Positions 1-7,515 are shown, counted from the stretch's first letter. The stretch: DNA of 10,890 bases from an uncultured Bacilli bacterium (GCA_948687865.1 CAPQQE010000011.1:1335-12224), one strand, 5' to 3'. Notes: generated from the letters alone by a model not told the origin. Translations and numbers: made by a program.

Positions 1-33
1 TACTGGAACAAAAATAAACAATTAGCCATTTAA
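1..33 (+). CDS. Possible C-terminal end of an upstream gene (partial)
   Basis: Reading from base 1 gives a short open tail, YWNKNKQLAI, ending in TAA at 31-33. The stop directly abuts the AAGGAGG ribosome binding site of the next gene, the same tight stop-to-RBS arrangement seen at 4264-4271 and 4566-4577. The other two forward frames close earlier, at about 15-17 and 23-25. Only ten codons are visible, so this could be untranslated leader. No function can be given. Confidence 0.4.
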   Translation, partial: YWNKNKQLAI

Positions 34-47
34 AAGGAGGAGTATAA

Positions 48-2021
48 ATGGAAAGAAGTAATATTATAGCTGAAATAATTGACGATATTGTAGACACAAT
101 AGAAGAAAATTATGCAGATGAAAAAGAAAATATCATTAACGATTTATATTCAGCTGGAGAAGAAAGTCAATATTTAGAGGATATGCTATACAATAACAGT
201 ATAGATTATTCATCTGATTGTGTGGATTTAATCGAAGAAGGACTAATATTAGAAGAATTAAAATATGTAGCAAATGAATTAATTAAAAAATTAGAAAACA
301 ATAATTACGAAGTAGAAGAAGGTAAACAACAAATAATTAATGAAATAAACGAATCTATTGATTTTGACAAAGAAATAGAAGATTTAGAAAATGAAGTTAA
401 AGATATAGAAGAACAAATAAGTGAAGTACAAAATTTAATAAATAACTATGACGGTGAAAGAGATAATGTAGTAGATGAATGGGAAGATGAAATCGAAGAA
501 TTAAAAAATGAAAAACAAGAATGCTTAGATGAAATAGAAACATTAAAAAATGATAAAAAGAATTCTATAAAAACTGAGGATGTTGAAGAAGACCTAGAAT
601 TAAATATAGAACAAGCTAATGGAGTGACAGAACAAGATTTAGAGCAAATTACATTATCAAACGAAGAACTATCTGAAAACATTAAGCTTTTAATGGATGA
701 AGAAAAAGATAAAATATCTAAATTAAATGAATTTTTGAATAACATAGCTCCAAAATTACCAAAAGAAGTATATGAAGTAATTGAGTCAGAAGTTAATGAA
801 ATGAAAGATAAATCAATTGAAAATCAAGATATACTAAATAAAATATACAATGCATTAGGATTTATAATTAGTCCACAAACTGCAGAAGGTGAACAAACAA
901 ATGAAATTATAGAAATAGATGATAATGAAGACGAAGATATTTTTAATTCATTAAAAGAAGAGGGAAAGCTTCATTTTGAAAATCTAAATACTTTAACTAG
1001 AGATTATTCTATGATTAAGGGATTAGAGTTAAATGAAGAATTAGAAATGAAAGTAAAAAGAACTATGCTAGAAAAATACTCTATATTAGAAAATAAAGAA
1101 TATACATTAATATCAAAAGAGGGAATTAAAAATAAATTAAAATTAGAAGCTAAAGCTCAAAGTCAAAAAGAATTAGAAGAAAAAGTTAAAAAAGAAGCAG
1201 AAGAGAATGCTAAAGAAACTGGAGAAGATACATATGTATATAGAATAGGTGATGACGTGTTCTTTGCAACAGAAAAACCTACTCATACAGCTCTATTCAA
1301 TAAAGCTTTAGTAGTTGGAAAATATAAAGTATCTACAAATGGTAAAGAAGTAACAACAACTTGGTTTGGAGAAAATAAAGAAAAAGAGTATAAATATAAA
1401 AGAACATTAAAAGAAGCATTTGACAAAGACGTAATAACTAAAGATATCATCGGTAAATCAGTAGAAGATGGCATAAATTACATTAATAAATTAACAGGAA
1501 ATAATTTTATTGGAACAGGAAAAGAAACTGAACTATTTAATAATGAAGGATTTGCAATGAAATACAATTCAGAGAATGGTGACAATATAACATTAAAATA
1601 TGACAATAACAATAATATAATTGGAGTAGCATCAATGAAATTAACAGACTCAATTGATTTAGTAGATGAAAAAGCTCCTTGTATGGTACCAGGAGTTCCT
1701 AATGGAAAAACAGTAGAAAGCCCAGTAAATGGAACACTAGTAAATGAATCAAAAGAATCAGAGATAATTGAAGAAATCGGAGAAGATTATGAAAAACTAA
1801 CATTTGAAGAATATAAGAAAAGAAATAAAGAATTCATAGAATTATGCTATAGAAATACTTGGGGAGAAGGAGAAATAGATAAAGATTTATATGAAGATCT
1901 TGCAAATAGCATGTACTCTGACTCAATAACAGGTAATATAAATACTAAAGAAGATTATTCTTCTTTAAATGACAAAATAGAAGAAGCAGATATTGAAACA
2001 ATAAATGATGAAACAAAATAA
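48..2021 (+). CDS. Large acidic coiled-coil protein, probable virion/head precursor protein (unknown family)
   Basis: This 657-residue protein starts at ATG 48, 7 nt after AGGAGG (35-40). I do not recognise a family. Residues 1-270 are strongly acidic and mostly helical. Residues 105-170 look like a long coiled coil with regular Leu/Ile spacing among Glu/Lys, and a second helical block covers 205-270. Residues about 395-540 are less charged and look beta-rich, with aromatic and Gly/Asn-turn patterns. The C-terminal 580-657 is acidic and helical again. An INES motif lies at 100-103 and VNES at 565-568, both of the type recurring in the downstream genes. There is no signal peptide or membrane segment. 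It leads a same-strand cluster of apparent structural genes. A scaffold or core role is possible from composition, but unproven; other virion roles fit equally well. Confidence 0.9.
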   Translation: MERSNIIAEIIDDIVDTIEENYADEKENIINDLYSAGEESQYLEDMLYNNSIDYSSDCVDLIEEGLILEELKYVANELIKKLENNNYEVEEGKQQIINEINESIDFDKEIEDLENEVKDIEEQISEVQNLINNYDGERDNVVDEWEDEIEELKNEKQECLDEIETLKNDKKNSIKTEDVEEDLELNIEQANGVTEQDLEQITLSNEELSENIKLLMDEEKDKISKLNEFLNNIAPKLPKEVYEVIESEVNEMKDKSIENQDILNKIYNALGFIISPQTAEGEQTNEIIEIDDNEDEDIFNSLKEEGKLHFENLNTLTRDYSMIKGLELNEELEMKVKRTMLEKYSILENKEYTLISKEGIKNKLKLEAKAQSQKELEEKVKKEAEENAKETGEDTYVYRIGDDVFFATEKPTHTALFNKALVVGKYKVSTNGKEVTTTWFGENKEKEYKYKRTLKEAFDKDVITKDIIGKSVEDGINYINKLTGNNFIGTGKETELFNNEGFAMKYNSENGDNITLKYDNNNNIIGVASMKLTDSIDLVDEKAPCMVPGVPNGKTVESPVNGTLVNESKESEIIEEIGEDYEKLTFEEYKKRNKEFIELCYRNTWGEGEIDKDLYEDLANSMYSDSITGNINTKEDYSSLNDKIEEADIETINDETK

Positions 2022-2030
2022 TAAAATAAA

Positions 2031-2038
2031 AAGGAGGT
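2031..2038 (+). promoter_or_regulatory. Ribosome binding site that supports a TTG start
   Basis: AAGGAGGT lies 7 nt before TTG at 2046. It is a near-perfect anti-16S match, and the reading frame from this TTG is open for 386 codons. The first in-frame ATG is about 38 codons further on, past conserved-looking sequence including His18, so TTG is the better start. Confidence 0.8.
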
Positions 2039-2045
2039 AAAGGAA

Positions 2046-3206
2046 TTGCCAACAATACAAGAAAAAGAAGGAGAATACAAACAATATATTAATACTCACA
2101 GAGCTAATGTTAGAAAAGCATATGAACGACTTGTAAAGAAATATGCAGAAAAATATCTTATGCCACAATCAGTTAGAATATTAGAAAGAAACATTGAACA
2201 ACATGATGAAGACAAAGATATTGATTTCATATTTGATGCATATCGTAGAAATCATTTTCCAGTGGATGATAAAGAAAAACGTTTAGCTGATAAAGATTAT
2301 GAAATTGCTTGGGAATACCATTTGAAGATAAATCCTCATCATTGGCAATTTTTCTTAGATGATAGTAATAAGAAATTTACTACACCTAAGTTAGAGACAG
2401 ATGAAATAAAAGAAATATATAAATTAGCATATTTAGAAATGTTAGCAGATTGGTTATCATTTAATTTTAAAAACGCGCAAGACGAATCTGGAAAAGGTGA
2501 TGGTTTATCTGTTACAGGAGATTCATTAGAATTTGAAACATGGTATAACAAAAATAAAAATGAAATAATGATACATCCAGATATGGAAGACTGGTTTAAT
2601 AGAATAATTGAAGATGTTATTACTGACATTAAAGAAAATGCTGACAAGATATATACTGAATCATTTAACAGAAAAGAAAGAAAACATGAAGATAAAGATT
2701 CATATGTACTACAAACAGATAAAGGATTTATTTCATTTTTACCAAACCAATCTTATCAAATAGTTAAAGATCTAGATAAAGCTTCAATTGGTTATGATAA
2801 AGAAGAAATGAGAATGTTATTAATTGGATTACTAAGAAAATATAAATCTTTAAAAGCTGTAAAACTTACTTCAATAGAAGATATAAAGAAATCTGTAGAA
2901 GATGAGCAAAAAGAAGAGCATGAGAACGAAGAGTTATCATTGAATGAAAGCATTATAAATGGAATACCATTAAAATATCAAAATAAAGTTAGAGCATTTT
3001 ATAAAGGAGCAGATGGCTATTGGGTTATAGATTTAAAACCAGGGTGGGAAACAAACTATGGCACAAACTATATTCGTAGTAAATCCAAAAAAGATTGTTT
3101 ATATGAACTATCTTTAATAGCTAAAACAGTTGATGAATCTATGGCAAAAGATGGAATTGAAGTAGATGGAATTAAAGGAACTGTAACTAATAGTGGTATG
3201 GCTTAA
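2046..3206 (+). CDS. DUF5662 (HD-like) domain protein with an extra C-terminal module
   Basis: This 386-residue protein starts with TTG at 2046. Residues about 11-190 follow the DUF5662 pattern seen in bacteria and phages: an early His (H18), an HD motif followed by a Lys (H53 D54 x D56 K57, where HDxSK is usual), an AWxxHxxxNxHHW core (H92, H98, H99), an EMxADW motif (131-136), then WY (166-167) and HP (177-178). These His/Asp residues are likely metal ligands of an HD-like fold. The reaction of the family is not established, so no substrate is assigned. The family is usually shorter, so about 200 residues are extra: a charged segment, a compact stretch at 218-275, an acidic linker at 280-298, LNES at 299-302, and an 84-residue tail rich in aromatic residues. 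Its position suggests a virion-carried protein. Confidence 0.85.
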   Translation: MPTIQEKEGEYKQYINTHRANVRKAYERLVKKYAEKYLMPQSVRILERNIEQHDEDKDIDFIFDAYRRNHFPVDDKEKRLADKDYEIAWEYHLKINPHHWQFFLDDSNKKFTTPKLETDEIKEIYKLAYLEMLADWLSFNFKNAQDESGKGDGLSVTGDSLEFETWYNKNKNEIMIHPDMEDWFNRIIEDVITDIKENADKIYTESFNRKERKHEDKDSYVLQTDKGFISFLPNQSYQIVKDLDKASIGYDKEEMRMLLIGLLRKYKSLKAVKLTSIEDIKKSVEDEQKEEHENEELSLNESIINGIPLKYQNKVRAFYKGADGYWVIDLKPGWETNYGTNYIRSKSKKDCLYELSLIAKTVDESMAKDGIEVDGIKGTVTNSGMA

Positions 3207-3249
3207 TAGATAAACTATTATAAAATTAAAGAAAGGTGGAAATTTAGTA

Positions 3250-4266
3250 ATGTCAAACAAAAAGAAAGTAACTGTAGCAGAAATAATAAGTAAGTTAGCA
3301 GATTTAGAAGCTGAGATAGATATAATGAAAAATAATAAAGAAGATTTTACAGATAAAGAAATAAAATCATTACAAAATAAATTTTATAAGTTGAATAAAA
3401 AATTAGATAATATGCCAGATTCTAAAAATGAAAGCTTAGTATTAAATGAAAACAGTATTAAAATAGAAGAAGCTAAGAAAAGAAAAGTAAATAGAAAAAT
3501 AAAAATAAATGAAGATAAAAATAAGTTTACAACAACAAAAGTAGATGATGAAGAAAAACTAAAAGAATTATATGAAGATAACTCATTTGTATTACTTGGA
3601 ATAGATATATCTGAAAGCAACTTAGAATCTTTAGCAAACATATTAGAAGATGCTGGTCATCTTAAAAATGACATTGTTACATTTTATATAATAAAAGGAT
3701 CATTATTAAATAAAATATTTAATATAAATGATTACAAGTCTAATCTTAATATAATTGCTATAAAACAAGAAGATTTAAGTAAAATAGATGAACTTAAAAA
3801 CAGTACAATGTATCAATTAAGTGTATGTACAAACTGGATGAAAAACTTAATAGACGGATATGGAATAGAAAATGTATTTGATAATGACGACGATGAATTA
3901 GAAGAAAAAGATGAAATTAAAGAATCTGTTCAACTAAATGAAAGTAATATATTAGATGAATTAGAAGATGGTTTATACTTAAATAAAGAACAATATATTA
4001 AAACAAATGAAGGTTATATGGAAATAGAAATTGATCCAACTGCTCCATCTCCAGAAGAATATGATCAAGGATTTTTACCAGAATATGGTGGAAATGAAGA
4101 AGAATTAAATAAAGCTAAAGAAACATATGAAAATGGAGAAGTAATTGTATTAAGAAAATTAGAACCAGAAGAAGTATATGCTTATGTATATACAAAAGAT
4201 TCATTAGAGAAAATATTGGACCAACTAGATGCAGTAAAAGTAAATATAAAAGATCTTATGAAATAG
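3250..4266 (+). CDS. Uncharacterised protein with LNES-flanked central domain
   Basis: This 338-residue protein starts at ATG 3250, 10 nt after AAAGGTGG (3232-3239), and its TAG stop overlaps the next gene's ribosome binding site. No family is recognised. Residues 1-60 are a charged helical, probably coiled-coil segment. LNEN at 65-68 and a Lys/Arg-rich stretch (75-92) lead to a central segment (about 105-210) with alternating hydrophobic strands and helices, which looks like a folded alpha/beta domain. A very acidic linker (210-222) then carries IKES (223-226) and LNES (229-232). The last 105 residues form another probable domain with GLYLNKEQYI and GEVIVLRKLE strands. Candidate processing sites on both sides of the central domain are the notable feature. 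Function is unknown; the context suggests a virion protein. Confidence 0.88.
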   Translation: MSNKKKVTVAEIISKLADLEAEIDIMKNNKEDFTDKEIKSLQNKFYKLNKKLDNMPDSKNESLVLNENSIKIEEAKKRKVNRKIKINEDKNKFTTTKVDDEEKLKELYEDNSFVLLGIDISESNLESLANILEDAGHLKNDIVTFYIIKGSLLNKIFNINDYKSNLNIIAIKQEDLSKIDELKNSTMYQLSVCTNWMKNLIDGYGIENVFDNDDDELEEKDEIKESVQLNESNILDELEDGLYLNKEQYIKTNEGYMEIEIDPTAPSPEEYDQGFLPEYGGNEEELNKAKETYENGEVIVLRKLEPEEVYAYVYTKDSLEKILDQLDAVKVNIKDLMK

Positions 4267-4277
4267 GAGGTAATTCA

Positions 4278-4577
4278 ATGGTAGATGGCAATATAGAAAT
4301 TAAATTAAGTTTAAAACAAACTGCAGAAGAAGTTGCTCAAAAAGCTGGGACATTAGATACAGTATATTATGATGAAACTACAAAAACATATTTTATTGAT
4401 GGTGTAAATGAAGAAATGTTAAAAGAAATAGGATTTAAATTTTTAGAATATTCATTTAATAAAACACCTATTTACAAAAAACAAAACATCTATGCTTCAG
4501 TAAATTCAGATCCTGCTTTTGGAAGAGTAATGATATATAAAACAGAATCAAGTAAATTAAGTTTTGAGGAGGAATAA
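4278..4577 (+). CDS. Small hypothetical protein (99 aa)
   Basis: ATG 4278 lies 6 nt after TAGGAGGT (4264-4271), which overlaps the previous stop codon, so translation of the two is probably linked. The 99-residue product has an N-terminal strand/helix (IEIKLSLKQTAEEVAQKAG), a YYDETTKTYFIDG hairpin at about 29-42, and a C-terminal segment with aromatic and Lys residues ending in an acidic tail. It has no Cys or Trp, no membrane segment and no [LI]NES motif. The family is not recognised. It is co-transcribed with and sits 2 nt from the next small gene, so the two may act together, but nothing in the sequence shows how. Confidence 0.8.
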   Translation: MVDGNIEIKLSLKQTAEEVAQKAGTLDTVYYDETTKTYFIDGVNEEMLKEIGFKFLEYSFNKTPIYKKQNIYASVNSDPAFGRVMIYKTESSKLSFEEE

Positions 4578-4579
4578 GC

Positions 4580-4912
4580 ATGGCTATAGAAATTGATAAA
4601 ATGTTTACAGTAAATGAAGATTCTTTAAAACATTCTTTAGAAATATTAGTAGACCAAAGATTAAATTTTAGACCAATATCTAGAGAAAAATATAAAGAAA
4701 TAATTAAAGTAGATATGAGAGAAATTCCATACAATGGAACAATCGAAGAACGAAATACATTTATAGATGAAACACTAGATAAATTAATAGATAAGCTTGA
4801 AGAAGAAAATAAAATAAAATTATTAAAAGAACCAGAAGATTCTAAAGAAGAACCAGATAATGGAAATGACACAGAAACAACTACTTCAAAGACGAGTAGT
4901 TTTATTATATAA
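4580..4912 (+). CDS. Small hypothetical protein (110 aa)
   Basis: ATG 4580 starts 2 nt after the previous stop, with GAGGAGG (4566-4572) inside the end of the upstream gene. The product is 110 residues. It opens with MAIEIDKMFTVNEDSLKHSLEILV-type helical sequence, continues with a charged helical middle and an acidic linker at about 80-98, and ends in a Thr/Ser-rich tail. No domain, signal peptide or membrane segment is recognised. The last codons overlap a 7-bp hairpin (4879-4901) that could attenuate transcription. The stop TAA touches the next ribosome binding site, so the gene belongs to the same operon. Function is unknown. Confidence 0.78.
   Translation: MAIEIDKMFTVNEDSLKHSLEILVDQRLNFRPISREKYKEIIKVDMREIPYNGTIEERNTFIDETLDKLIDKLEEENKIKLLKEPEDSKEEPDNGNDTETTTSKTSSFII
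4879..4905 (+). terminator. Weak hairpin followed by T-rich run, at the end of the 110-aa gene
   Basis: AACTACT (4879-4885) pairs with AGTAGTT (4895-4901) across a 9-nt loop, followed by TTATTATAT. The stem is short and AT-rich and the T-run is interrupted, so if it acts it is a partial terminator or attenuator. It lies inside coding sequence, just before the gene at 4929. Confidence 0.3.
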
Positions 4913-4928
4913 AAAGGAGTGAATTGAA

Positions 4929-4970
4929 ATGGAAAACATGAACAAAGCAATGAAAAGATTGCAAGAATCA
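4929..4970 (+). other. Candidate capsid-targeting leader, copy 1
   Basis: This encodes MENMNKAMKRLQES: short, basic, amphipathic and ending in LQE|S, which fits the L-x-E|S cleavage pattern of T4-type prohead proteases. It is shared with the genes at 5516 and 7549. Confidence 0.5.
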
Positions 4971-5360
4971 AAAATTATCAAAGAAGACTACACTGCAAGA
5001 CAAGAATTTGAAGCAGGAATGAAAAAGTATTTAGCAGGTGGAGAAGGAAGAAGTGAAGATGATATAAAAATATTAGCAGAGACAGATAACTATATTTTAA
5101 TAGGATCAGTAAATGAAAAGGAAAATGAAAATGATCCAGATATGATTCATCTAGATGTACTTGGTGGAAGTTATAGAAATGTAAACGTATACATAGACCA
5201 AAATTATAAAGGAAAAGTAACTTCAGCTAAAGTAAATTGGTCAGCTATTGGTAGTGTAGGAGTTGAAACAGCAGAAGAATTTGTAAAACATATTAATGAC
5301 GCTTTAAAATTAATAAAAGAAATAGACGGCAAAGATTATTCAAGTGAATTTAACAAATAA
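4929..5360 (+). CDS. Small protein with capsid-targeting-like N-terminus
   Basis: ATG 4929 follows GGAG (4916-4919) by 9 nt, and the product has 143 residues. Residues 1-14 (MENMNKAMKRLQES) almost match the start of the 585-residue protein from 7549 and resemble that of the protein from 5516. I read this as a shared leader, possibly removed after LQE. The rest (about 20-140) looks like one small domain: helix 24-36, strands around 54-62 (NYILIGSVN), 72-90 and 97-107, and a C-terminal helix at 113-132. The family is not recognised. It is the last gene before the strong terminator at 5380-5418. By analogy with T4 internal head proteins it could be a small protein packed in the capsid; that is inference. 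There is no Cys and no membrane segment. Confidence 0.85.
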   Translation: MENMNKAMKRLQESKIIKEDYTARQEFEAGMKKYLAGGEGRSEDDIKILAETDNYILIGSVNEKENENDPDMIHLDVLGGSYRNVNVYIDQNYKGKVTSAKVNWSAIGSVGVETAEEFVKHINDALKLIKEIDGKDYSSEFNK

Positions 5361-5379
5361 TAAAATATTAAATTATATT

Positions 5380-5418
5380 AACAAAAGCAAGGCTAAAAAT
5401 TAACCTTGTTTTTGTTTT
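5380..5418 (+). terminator. Strong rho-independent terminator
   Basis: The left arm 5380-5392 (AACAAAAGCAAGG) pairs with the right arm 5404-5416 (CCTTGTTTTTGTT) over 13 bp with one G-U pair. The loop is 11 nt and the tail is T-rich. It starts 19 nt after the stop of the 143-residue gene and closes the first operon. The remaining spacer to 5515 shows no gene. Confidence 0.85.
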
Positions 5419-5470
5419 GTTATAAACTAATTTTAAATAATTAACGGTAGTTTGTCTCGAATTTAATAAA

Positions 5471-5497
5471 TTGTCACAAATAAAATTATTTTATTAC
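5471..5497 (+). promoter_or_regulatory. Weak promoter candidate upstream of the zinc-ribbon gene
   Basis: After the terminator a promoter is expected. TTGTCA (5471-5476, one mismatch to TTGACA) and TATTAC (5492-5497) sit 15 nt apart. The -10 match is poor and the spacing short. TATAAACT at 5421-5428 is an alternative element resembling a T4-type late promoter. Neither is secure. Confidence 0.2.
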
Positions 5498-5498
5498 G

Positions 5499-5505
5499 AA
5501 AGGAG
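5499..5505 (+). promoter_or_regulatory. Ribosome binding site deciding the start of the 661-residue gene
   Basis: AAAGGAG lies 10 nt before ATG 5516 and 7 nt before an in-frame TTG at 5513, so the start is one of these two adjacent codons. A further upstream TTG at 5471 is in frame but has no ribosome binding site, and it would put unrelated residues before the shared leader. Confidence 0.75.
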
Positions 5506-5515
5506 TAATATTTTG

Positions 5516-5566
5516 ATGAGCAATAATGATCTATTTTTAAAAACAATGAAAAAACTTCAAGAAAAT
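5516..5566 (+). other. Candidate capsid-targeting leader, divergent copy 2
   Basis: This encodes residues 1-17, ending KTMKKLQEN. The core MKKLQE is identical to that of the gene at 7549, but Asn replaces Ser after the Glu and the first residues differ. A second candidate site, LIKE|S, follows at 24-28. Confidence 0.4.
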
Positions 5567-7501
5567 AGAAAGATAAATAAAAAACTTATTAAAGAATCAA
5601 ATGATCATGAATTAGAAGGAGAAGAAAAAGACGTTATAACAATAATAGACCCAGACCTTTCTATTGACGAGTTCAAAGAAAAACAAAACAGAATTAATGA
5701 TATTATTGAAGAAACTCCTGAAGGCGAAAAAGTTGTAGATACTGAATATGTTGGAATGAAAATTTATACATGTTCTAGATGTTTAAACAACTTTTATAGT
5801 GAAACAGAAATGAGTGAAGATCAAACTTGCCCAGTTTGCTATGAAATACCTGAAGAGTTTATTTATATTGGAACAGTTGAACAACAAGAAACACAAGAAG
5901 ATACAGATGCAGTTGAAGAAGCAGAAAAAGAATTAGATGGAACTAATGAAAACGAAAATGAAAATGAAGAAAATAATAACGAAGAAATTAATAATGAAGA
6001 AGATTTATTTAACACAACTGATGAAGAAAACGAAGAAGATAAAGGAGCTAATGAATCTAAACAAGTAAATGGTCAAAATAATATTATTAATGAAGATATA
6101 GTACCAGTAGAAGTAGAAGAACCAACGTCACAAAGCGAGCAAACATTAGTAGATTTAAGTAACATATACAATCAATTAGATAGAGCAGAAAGCATAGAAG
6201 ATATTGCAAATGTAATTGTAATTATACCAGACGAATCTTTAAAATGTGTTGCACAAGATACATTAGATCAATGCAAAAACGAATATAATTATGATACACC
6301 ATATGTTGCTAATAAAGTATCTGAAGCTTTAAAAAATGAAAATGTTATGAAAGAAAATCAATGTGAAGACAACAAGAATAAATTAGAAGAAGATAGAGAT
6401 TCTACAAAAGTAACTTTAAAATATAAAAATGGAACAACAGAAGAAATAAATAAAGATGAACTAACTAATAAAGATATGGACAATATAGTAGAAATATTAG
6501 ACAATGCAACAAATCTTATAATAGATGCATCAGATTATAAAAGAATTTCTAAAGAAAATCCAACAGCAACTTTTAATGATATAATAAATATCAATTTAAA
6601 TGAAAGTACAAATCAAGAAGAGTGGATTCTAGAAGATTGTGACTGTGATTGTGAAGAAGAAGATACAGAAGAAACTTTAGAATTAGATGAATCAATTGTT
6701 ATAGAAGCTAAATTTCCATTAAATTTATCTAAATTTATATATGACTTAGATAAAGATAAAGGAAATGCTTGGTCTGGGAATGCTCCAACCAAAATGAATG
6801 GAGTAGATGTAGTTGAAGTATATAGAAACGGAAAATCTGAAAATTCAATGGATGATATAATCAATGCAGTTATTAATAAATACCCACAACTAGAAGTATA
6901 TGGCAAATCTAATACATCAGTATTTTTCAAAAGAAAAGAAAAAGAAATCAAAACTGAAGATAACTCTTTAGAAAATTTCAATAGCGTAGTTGTAATCTAT
7001 ACATCTAATGCAAATTATACAAAATATTTTGAATTAGAGAATCCAATGACTAAAGAAGAATTACAATCTATTAGAAAACAAATAGTTAATAAAGAACTTT
7101 ATATTATGGACTTTGTTTCTAAGTATAACGCAACAGAAAAAAGAAGTAAAAAAGAATTAACTCCAGAAACTTATGTAATGAGAATAGATTCTTCAAAAGA
7201 AGAAAATCTTGAAGAATGGGTTCTAGAAGATTGTGATACTTGTGATAATCATAAAGAAGAATCTTTACTTGAATCTTCAGAATTTGATTATATGCTATTA
7301 GATAGATTACGTTCAGACTGTGATTATTTTATAGATAATCCAAGTGAAAAACACTTATGGGCTGGAAGTATAGATGGACAAATAGACGAAATGAAAGAAA
7401 TATACAATTCATTTAAAGACGAAGATAAACCAGAGTGGATTACATTAGATGAAATAGATAATTATAAGACAAAAATGAAAGAAGCAATTAAAAATAAATA
7501 A
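5516..7501 (+). CDS. Zinc-ribbon, multi-segment acidic virion precursor candidate
   Basis: The 661-residue product is counted from ATG 5516. The start LFLKTMKKLQEN is a variant of the leader shared with genes 4929 and 7549, and IKES follows at 25-28. Residues 82-115 hold CSRC (86-89) and CPVC (105-108) with a preceding Ile-Tyr, as in rubredoxin-like zinc ribbons. An Asn/Glu low-complexity stretch (143-175) follows, then helical blocks at 205-275 and a small strand-rich block at 296-345. LNES is at 361-364, EEWILEDCDCDC at 368-379, LDES at 390-393, possible folded segments at 395-475 and 488-555, a second EEWVLEDCDTCD at 566-577, LLES at 584-587, and a helical C-terminal segment. It looks like beads separated by acidic linkers. 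Function is unknown. The zinc ribbon suggests binding of nucleic acid or protein; this is inference. Confidence 0.88.
   Translation: MSNNDLFLKTMKKLQENRKINKKLIKESNDHELEGEEKDVITIIDPDLSIDEFKEKQNRINDIIEETPEGEKVVDTEYVGMKIYTCSRCLNNFYSETEMSEDQTCPVCYEIPEEFIYIGTVEQQETQEDTDAVEEAEKELDGTNENENENEENNNEEINNEEDLFNTTDEENEEDKGANESKQVNGQNNIINEDIVPVEVEEPTSQSEQTLVDLSNIYNQLDRAESIEDIANVIVIIPDESLKCVAQDTLDQCKNEYNYDTPYVANKVSEALKNENVMKENQCEDNKNKLEEDRDSTKVTLKYKNGTTEEINKDELTNKDMDNIVEILDNATNLIIDASDYKRISKENPTATFNDIININLNESTNQEEWILEDCDCDCEEEDTEETLELDESIVIEAKFPLNLSKFIYDLDKDKGNAWSGNAPTKMNGVDVVEVYRNGKSENSMDDIINAVINKYPQLEVYGKSNTSVFFKRKEKEIKTEDNSLENFNSVVVIYTSNANYTKYFELENPMTKEELQSIRKQIVNKELYIMDFVSKYNATEKRSKKELTPETYVMRIDSSKEENLEEWVLEDCDTCDNHKEESLLESSEFDYMLLDRLRSDCDYFIDNPSEKHLWAGSIDGQIDEMKEIYNSFKDEDKPEWITLDEIDNYKTKMKEAIKNK
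6617..6652 (+). repeat. EEW[IV]LEDCD motif, copy 1
   Basis: This encodes EEWILEDCDCDC (residues 368-379), just after LNES. It shares 16 identical bases (TTCTAGAAGATTGTGA) with copy 2 at 7211. Three Cys alternate with Asp. Confidence 0.7.
7211..7246 (+). repeat. EEW[IV]LEDCD motif, copy 2
   Basis: This encodes EEWVLEDCDTCD (residues 566-577), which is 198 residues after copy 1 and just before LLES. Each copy marks the boundary between two apparent segments of the protein. Confidence 0.7.
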
Positions 7502-7515
7502 AAATAGTTTTAAAC

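Noticed and set aside
1385..1400. TATAAATA inside the first gene as a late promoter
   Set aside because: It lies in the middle of a long coding region with no gene start nearby and is made of ordinary TAT AAA codons. It shows that the octamer arises by chance here.
4468..4971. Open frame of 167 codons on the minus strand
   Set aside because: It overlaps three plus-strand genes with good ribosome binding sites, is rich in Ser, Leu, Ile and Phe as expected from the antisense of Glu/Lys-rich genes, and spans gene boundaries. The other minus-strand frames (for example 446-745, 6613-6981, 8715-9011) were rejected for the same reason.
5471..5515. Upstream TTG start extending the zinc-ribbon gene by 15 residues
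   Set aside because: It has no ribosome binding site before 5471, and AAAGGAG at 5499-5505 lies inside this extension at the correct distance from 5513/5516.
5939..6042. Asn/Glu repeats in the 661-residue gene as a possible DNA repeat or array
   Set aside because: The stretch is imperfect low-complexity coding sequence (AAT/AAC and GAA codons) with no constant unit or spacers. It is not a CRISPR or tandem array.
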